64,000 nucleotides of DNA from Planctomycetia bacterium (GTDB lineage Bacteria; Planctomycetota; Planctomycetia; Pirellulales; Thermoguttaceae), in NCBI GenBank assembly GCA_030535245.1, contig JAUNBJ010000001.1, forward strand, positions 1 to 64,000. The letters run 5' to 3'. Position 1 is the first letter of the stretch; every line of letters starts with the position of its first letter. The notes beneath the pieces are model-generated. The model was given only the letters and a program-made list of their open reading frames with translations. It did no database searches and was not told the origin of the DNA. Shown here in pieces: positions 59,184 through 64,000 of this stretch. The position numbers and the translations under genes are program-made.

Positions 59184-62100
59184 ACCCTACGGTACGGGGG
59201 GGGCTTTCGACGGTCGTCCCCGTACGAAGCGTAATTCTCCCCAAAACATGGAGCGACGCCGCCGGAGCATTCCGGAGATGGTGTACGATGATAGTTTGCC
59301 GGTTTCGGCACGTAGGAAAGAGATTGCCGACGCGATTCAGCGGTCGCAGGTGCTGATTCTTTGTGGGGAAACCGGTTCGGGCAAGTCCACCCAGCTTCCA
59401 AAAATCTGTATGGAGCTGGGTTTTGGTGTGAAGCGGCTGATTGGTCACACGCAGCCACGGCGGATTGCGGCGATGTCGATTGCGTCGCGGCTTGCGGAGG
59501 AGCTGAACGCCGGGGTGCAGGCTCCGTCAGACGAAGAACGGATACCGCCGGAAAAGCTGGTGGGGTACAAGATTCGTTTTACGGATCACACGTCGGCAGA
59601 CACGTGCGTCAAGTTGATGACGGACGGAATATTGCTGGCGGAGACGCAGACGGATCGGTTTCTGAATCAGTACGAGGTGCTGATTATCGACGAGGCGCAC
59701 GAGCGGTCGTTGAATATCGATTTTATTCTTGGGATATTGCGGCGTCTGGTGGACAAACGGCCCGATTTGAAGGTGATCATCACGTCGGCCACGATCGACG
59801 CGGCGCGGTTTGCGGCGCATTTCGAGACGGAAAAGCGGAAGGTTCCGATTTTGGAAATATCGGGGCGGACGTATCCGGTCGAGGTGGTTTATCAGCCGAT
59901 TCAGGACGACGACTCAAGCGACGAGGTTCGGGAGGGGGACGTTCAGGAAGCGGTGATCGACGCGGTGAATTATCTGGCGGATCGGGAGCTTGCGGGGCAT
60001 GCGACGGGGCGTGGGGACATGCTGGTTTTTCTGCCGACGGAGCGGGACATTCACGAGCTTGCCAAGCGGTTGGAGGGGGAGCGGCAGCGGAAGCAGACGC
60101 GGCTGTTTCGGAACGAGACGGTGGACATTCTGCCGTTATACGCACGCTTGCCGGCGGAGGGGCAGCAGCGGATTTTTCATCCGGGCGGGCATCGGCGGAT
60201 CGTGTTGTCGACGAACGTAGCGGAATCGTCGGTGACGGTGCCGGGGATACATTACGTGATTGACACGGGGACGGCACGTATCCTTCGGTATTCGGCCCGG
60301 TCGAAAACGCAGCGGTTGCCGATTGAAGCAATATCGCGGGCTTCGGCGGACCAGAGGAAGGGGCGTTGCGGACGTATTGGGCCGGGGATTTGCGTGCGGC
60401 TCTATTCCGAGGAGGATTACAACGCGCGGGATCGTTACACCATGCCGGAGATTCAGCGAACGAACCTGGCGTCGGTGATTTTGCAGACGAAGATGTTGAA
60501 TTTGGGGCGAATCGAAGCGTTTCCATTTTTGGATCCGCCGAAAACGCCGGCGATTCGAGACGGTTACAAGACGCTGTTCGAGCTTCAGGCGCTGACCGCA
60601 GCGTCGGGGGAGGGGGAAGTAACGCCGATGGGGGAGAAGCTGGCTCGGCTGCCGGTGGATCCCCGAATTGGTCGGATGGTGCTGGCGGCGATGGACGAGG
60701 CGAAGGAGAACGGAGGGGAGCAGAATCCGTTGGTGGAAACGCTGATCGTTGCGGCGGCGCTGGAGATACGTGACCCGCGGGAGCGGCCCGTAGAGAAGCA
60801 GGCCGAAGCGGACGAGGCGCATCGGCAGTTTTTGCATCCGAAGTCGGATTTTTTCTCGCTTTTGCTGCTCTGGAATTTTTATCACGGTTTGGCGAAGAAG
60901 CTGACGCGGAACCAGCTGATCAAAGCATGTCGGCAGAAATTCCTTTCGTGGAACCGAATGCGGGAATGGACGGACGTGTATCACCAGCTGGGGGAGTTGG
61001 TGGGGCCGATGTTGAAGGAGGCGGGGCTTCCCAAAGTGCGTCTGGCGGAAGGGCCGGTGGAAGGGTTTGAGGCGAAGTACGACACGATTCATCGATCGCT
61101 TCTTTCGGGGCTGCTTTCCAACGTAGGGATGAAGTCCCCGACAACGCCGGAGTACCTGACCGGGGGGGGCGGCAAGGGGTACCTTTGGCCTGGAAGCGGG
61201 CTTTTGAAGGGGAAGTCGAAGGAAAAGGAGAAGCCGCGGGAGGAAAAACCGACGAAGGGGGTGTCGAACGCGTGGGTTATGGCGGCGGAGATGGTGGAGA
61301 CGTCGAAGCGTTTTCTGCGGACGCTTGCGGTGGTGGATCCAGACTGGGTGGAGCGGCTGGGGACGCATTTGGTTTCACGGAGTTACAGCGAACCGCACTG
61401 GTCGAAGCAGAACAATTCGGTGATGGTTTACGAGAAGGTGTCGCTTTTTGGATTGCCGGTTGTGCCGAAGCGTCGTGTTCCGTTTGGGCCGGTTCATCCG
61501 GAGGCGTCGCGGGAGATGTTCCTTCAGGCCGGTTTGGTGGAGGGGAACTGGCAGTCGAAAGCGGCGTTTTACAAGCACAACCAGGAGCTTTTGTATCGGC
61601 TGGAGCAGGTGCAGGCGAAGTTGCGTCGATTTGATTTTTTGCCGAACAATCGACGGATTTATGATTTTTACGACCGTCGGATTCCGTTGGAGGTGGTGGA
61701 CAACGCGACGATGGAAAAGTGGTTGCATGCGCTGTCCACCGGCAAGGCGTTGGGGGCCGACAATGCGTCGGGCCGCAAGACGCTGGAATCGTTGAAAATG
61801 GTGGAATCCGACCTTGTGGAGGAAGAGGTGGACGCGACGTTGAACGAGCGTTTTCCCGATTCGCTTCCGGGGATGGTGACGTCGTTTCCGCTGGAGTACC
61901 ACTTTGAACCGGGCGCGGCGGACGACGGGGTGCTGCTGAAAACGTCGCTGGAGACGGTGCGGCAGATCGTTCCGCAGCGGTTGGAATGGGGGATTCCGGG
62001 CTTTTTTGTGGAACGGGTCACGGCACTTATCAAGTCGCTGCCGAAAGATTTTCGTCGTCGTCTGGTTCCTGCTCCGGACACGGCGGTGCGGGTGTGTCGG

Positions 62101-63327
62101 AAAATTCGGTTTGGCGAGGGGAAACTGCTGAGCGTGCTGGCGACGGAGCTGACGCGGGAGGCGGGGTGCCCGATTCGGGAAAACGATTTTGATTTGTCCA
62201 AAATACCACCGTCGTTGGAGGTGAATATCCGGGTTTCGGACGCCGAGGGGAAAACGTTGGTGCAGAGCCGTGATTTTCATACGGTTTTGCAGAAAATTGG
62301 CAATCAGGCGGAGGAGAAATTCGCGGCGGCGGAGGATAAAACCTGGACGAAAAAGGGGTTGACGGCGTGGGATTTTGGGGAGTTGCCGGTGCGGGTGGAA
62401 ACGTCGGCGGGGCTGGTGGCATTTCCGATGCTTCAGGACGAGGGGAAGTCGGTGGCGATGGGGCTGGCTTCGTCGCAGTTTCAGGCGGAAAGCACGACGC
62501 GGCAGGCGGTGACGCGGCTGTTTCGGCTGGGGGCGTATCGGGAGCTTTCGCAGCAGGCGATTTGGATGCCGGGGTACAACGAAATGGCGATCCAGGCCAA
62601 GCCGTTTTGTGAGAAATTTTTGCTGCCGTTTACGGACGTTCTGTGTGATTTTCTGGCGGCCTCGGCGATAGATCCGTCGGGATTTCCGAAGCTGGCGGCC
62701 ATGACACCGCTTTTACGGGAGATTCCGCGAACACGTGAGGCGTTCGACAAGATTTGCAAGGAGGCGAAGGGGCGGATTTCTTTGATTGTGCAGGATGCTG
62801 CGGCTCCGCTGCGGACATTTTGGAAAGCGTATCACGACGCGGTGAAGGCGATGGGGCTTTTGTCCGGGAAGCCGAAACCGGCGGAGAAGATGACGTTGGG
62901 GAAAATTGTGTTGGCTCCATCGAAACCGGCTTCGGGAACGCAGGCGATTCTGGAGGATATGGAAGCGCAGTTGGAAGCGTTGATGCCGAAGGATTTTCCA
63001 CTGACGACGCCATGGACGCATTTGCGGCATTTTGCGCGGTATTTTCAGGGGATAACGACGCGGGTAGAGACGTTGCGGACGACGAATGCGGGGATGAAAA
63101 ACGCCTTGACGCGTGGGGTCGAGCAGATGGCGGAGCTGGCGAAGTATCGGCAGGCGTACGAGGCGTTGGCGGAGGATTATCGATTACGCTGCGTGGTGGA
63201 GCCGAAGCTGGAGGAGTTGCGGTGGATGCTGGAGGAGTACCGGATTTCGTTGTTCGCCCAGAAATTGGGCACGGCGACGCCGGTTTCCGCAAAGCGGCTG
63301 GACAAAATGATCCAAAGCATGAAATAA
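59176..63327 (+). CDS. hrpA: ATP-dependent RNA helicase HrpA (DEAH box)
   Basis: A 1383-residue DEAH-box RNA helicase, close to the roughly 1300 of E. coli HrpA. Walker A is GETGSGKST (residues 64-72), Walker B is DEAH (172-175) and SAT follows in IITSATIDAARF. The helicase C-terminal half has STNVAESSVTVPGI and QRKGRCGRIGPG. The long C-terminal region carries the HrpA-specific DUF3418-type domain and a terminal helical part. HrpA rescues collided or stalled ribosomes and remodels mRNA. ATG 59176 overlaps the upstream small gene; GGAAACCA is the ribosome site. A further Lys/Glu/Pro-rich stretch (about 670-700) may be a flexible linker. Confidence 0.95.
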   Translation: MNKPYGTGGAFDGRPRTKRNSPQNMERRRRSIPEMVYDDSLPVSARRKEIADAIQRSQVLILCGETGSGKSTQLPKICMELGFGVKRLIGHTQPRRIAAMSIASRLAEELNAGVQAPSDEERIPPEKLVGYKIRFTDHTSADTCVKLMTDGILLAETQTDRFLNQYEVLIIDEAHERSLNIDFILGILRRLVDKRPDLKVIITSATIDAARFAAHFETEKRKVPILEISGRTYPVEVVYQPIQDDDSSDEVREGDVQEAVIDAVNYLADRELAGHATGRGDMLVFLPTERDIHELAKRLEGERQRKQTRLFRNETVDILPLYARLPAEGQQRIFHPGGHRRIVLSTNVAESSVTVPGIHYVIDTGTARILRYSARSKTQRLPIEAISRASADQRKGRCGRIGPGICVRLYSEEDYNARDRYTMPEIQRTNLASVILQTKMLNLGRIEAFPFLDPPKTPAIRDGYKTLFELQALTAASGEGEVTPMGEKLARLPVDPRIGRMVLAAMDEAKENGGEQNPLVETLIVAAALEIRDPRERPVEKQAEADEAHRQFLHPKSDFFSLLLLWNFYHGLAKKLTRNQLIKACRQKFLSWNRMREWTDVYHQLGELVGPMLKEAGLPKVRLAEGPVEGFEAKYDTIHRSLLSGLLSNVGMKSPTTPEYLTGGGGKGYLWPGSGLLKGKSKEKEKPREEKPTKGVSNAWVMAAEMVETSKRFLRTLAVVDPDWVERLGTHLVSRSYSEPHWSKQNNSVMVYEKVSLFGLPVVPKRRVPFGPVHPEASREMFLQAGLVEGNWQSKAAFYKHNQELLYRLEQVQAKLRRFDFLPNNRRIYDFYDRRIPLEVVDNATMEKWLHALSTGKALGADNASGRKTLESLKMVESDLVEEEVDATLNERFPDSLPGMVTSFPLEYHFEPGAADDGVLLKTSLETVRQIVPQRLEWGIPGFFVERVTALIKSLPKDFRRRLVPAPDTAVRVCRKIRFGEGKLLSVLATELTREAGCPIRENDFDLSKIPPSLEVNIRVSDAEGKTLVQSRDFHTVLQKIGNQAEEKFAAAEDKTWTKKGLTAWDFGELPVRVETSAGLVAFPMLQDEGKSVAMGLASSQFQAESTTRQAVTRLFRLGAYRELSQQAIWMPGYNEMAIQAKPFCEKFLLPFTDVLCDFLAASAIDPSGFPKLAAMTPLLREIPRTREAFDKICKEAKGRISLIVQDAAAPLRTFWKAYHDAVKAMGLLSGKPKPAEKMTLGKIVLAPSKPASGTQAILEDMEAQLEALMPKDFPLTTPWTHLRHFARYFQGITTRVETLRTTNAGMKNALTRGVEQMAELAKYRQAYEALAEDYRLRCVVEPKLEELRWMLEEYRISLFAQKLGTATPVSAKRLDKMIQSMK

Positions 63328-63347
63328 CCTCTTACAAACATCCGCCG

Positions 63348-63429
63348 CCCGGTACGACCGGGAGCGACTACGGCTGCCGCCGGTTGATACATCTCCGGGA
63401 GGCAGGCGCTGGCGCTTCTGGCCTCCCTT
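63348..63429. repeat. 82-bp structured dispersed repeat, copy 2
   Basis: It has the same length as 18131-18212 and differs at only a few bases, with the same palindromes at both ends. It lies 20 bp after the hrpA stop, so it could fold as an RNA end structure. The 318-bp gap 63328-63645 holds this, the next repeat and a promoter. Confidence 0.85.
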
Positions 63430-63472
63430 GCCCCAACGGGGCAAATTCAATAGCCTGGGGCAACGCCCTAGG
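63428..63472. repeat. Palindromic repeat (TTGCCCC-AAC-GGGGCAA type)
   Basis: A 17-nt palindrome TTGCCCCAACGGGGCAA at 63428-63444 is followed by CCTGGGGCAACGCCCTAGG at 63454-63472. It directly adjoins the 82-bp repeat. From memory, similar palindromes recur in planctomycete intergenic regions, but this was not checked. Confidence 0.5.
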
Positions 63473-63570
63473 GGAACGAGAATCCACGTGAACGGCCGAG
63501 CCCACGAAATTTGCAGGCATCCCGTGGGGGGTATTTTCTTCCTCCCCCCGGTTTTAGAAAACGGGAAAAA

Positions 63571-63579
63571 TGTTACAAT
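63571..63579 (+). promoter_or_regulatory. Extended -10 promoter of nqrA
   Basis: TG-T-TACAAT at 63571-63579 is an extended -10; no firm -35. It would give a leader of about 60 nt before ATG 63646. Confidence 0.45.
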
Positions 63580-63645
63580 GACCGTTTACTATATAAAAGA
63601 GTTCGTCTTTTATTTCCATTGTTTCCTTTACCCAATGATAAAGCC

Positions 63646-64000
63646 ATGCAGAAATTTACGATTCGAAAAGGCTTGAATCTTCCGATTGCCGGGGAACCGG
63701 TGCAGGAAGTATCCAAAGCAAAAGCCGTGCGTAAAGTGGCGCTTGTCGGGCCGGATTATGTCGGCCTGCGGCCCACGCTGGCGGTGGCTGTCGGGGACAA
63801 GGTGAAAACCGGGCAACTTCTGTTTACCGACACGAAGAATCCCGGCGTCAAATTCACCTCGCCCGGCACAGGTACCGTCGAATCGATCCATCGCGGGGAT
63901 CGCCGCGCTTTCCAGTCGATTGTCATCAAGCTGGAAAGCCCTGAAAAACAGGCAAAGGACAAGGAGCCGATTACGTTTCCGAAATATGCGGAAAATCAGC
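63646..64000 (+). CDS. nqrA: Na+-translocating NADH-quinone reductase subunit A (N-terminal part)
   Basis: The first 118 residues of a protein cut by the window edge. It opens with FTIRKGLNLPIAGEPVQEV, followed by VALVGPDYVGLRPTLAVAVGDKVKTGQLLF, close to the NqrA N-terminus. NqrA is the cytoplasmic quinone-binding subunit of the six-gene Na+-NQR complex, which pumps sodium while oxidising NADH. The rest of the operon presumably lies to the right. ATG 63646 is the only start that gives this opening. Confidence 0.9.
   Translation, partial: MQKFTIRKGLNLPIAGEPVQEVSKAKAVRKVALVGPDYVGLRPTLAVAVGDKVKTGQLLFTDTKNPGVKFTSPGTGTVESIHRGDRRAFQSIVIKLESPEKQAKDKEPITFPKYAENQ

Noticed and set aside
1-64000. tRNA, rRNA or known riboswitch
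   Set aside because: Gaps were scanned by eye for T-loop and conserved riboswitch cores; none was found. A covariance-model search would settle this.

Overview
The window reads as a chromosomal segment of a Planctomycetota bacterium. The best guess is a Pirellulales or Thermoguttaceae-like lineage; Verrucomicrobiota or Lentisphaerota are the main alternatives. The reasons are two large secreted proteins with autotransporter-type beta repeats and PEP-CTERM tails, Tat-exported Gfo/Idh/MocA oxidoreductases, a DUF1080 (3-keto-sugar) protein, a PPi-type phosphofructokinase, a huge alpha-2-macroglobulin, a bd-like oxidase fused to cytochrome c, and the start of Na+-NQR. Genes are dense on both strands. 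Many promoters are close to the sigma-70 consensus with 16-17 bp spacers. No tRNA, rRNA, CRISPR array or transposase was seen.

Layout. 0.2-3.6 kb: envelope-lipid operon (KAS III-like synthase, LptF/G permease, UbiA prenyltransferase). 3.6-8.1 kb, minus strand: Ca2+-type P-ATPase and PPi-PFK. 8.4-14.8 kb: thioester alpha-2-macroglobulin, whose stop overlaps a convergent uracil-DNA-glycosylase-family gene. 15.5-18.0 kb: two-gene bd-like oxidase operon. 18.0-18.45 kb: a repeat-packed inverted-repeat element. 18.4-22.2 kb, minus strand: aldose 1-epimerase plus a secreted glycosidase. 22.6-24.6 kb: Gfo/Idh/MocA and DUF1080 pair. 24.7-29.9 kb, minus strand: TetR, adaptor and RND pump, with a consensus promoter and two identical 18-bp palindromes. 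30.2-40.2 kb: two PEP-CTERM surface proteins, an unknown secreted protein and a two-lobed secreted LRR protein. 37.7-41.4 kb: two direct copies of a MITE-like element. 40.3-51.1 kb: SDR, FAD/Fe-S hydroxyacid dehydrogenase, methyltransferase, TypA, VWA membrane protein, YkgJ protein and a second SDR. 51.2-55.7 kb, minus strand: U32 protein, unknown secreted protein and GHL10-like protein. 55.8-63.3 kb: Gfo/Idh/MocA, ComF, HemC, a 74-residue protein and HrpA. The right edge cuts nqrA.

Functional picture: surface carbohydrate processing (glycosidase, epimerase, 3-keto-sugar enzymes, GHL10-like protein), surface display (PEP-CTERM, LRR, alpha-2-macroglobulin), respiration (bd-like oxidase, lactate-type dehydrogenase, NQR, UbiA) and housekeeping genes. 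The intergenic DNA is unusually rich in dispersed repeats: MITE-like elements, an 82-bp structured repeat, GGTTCC hairpins and heptamer arrays. These, the bd-like oxidase and the TetR operators are the points most worth following up. No fully coherent new defence or mobile system was recognised.
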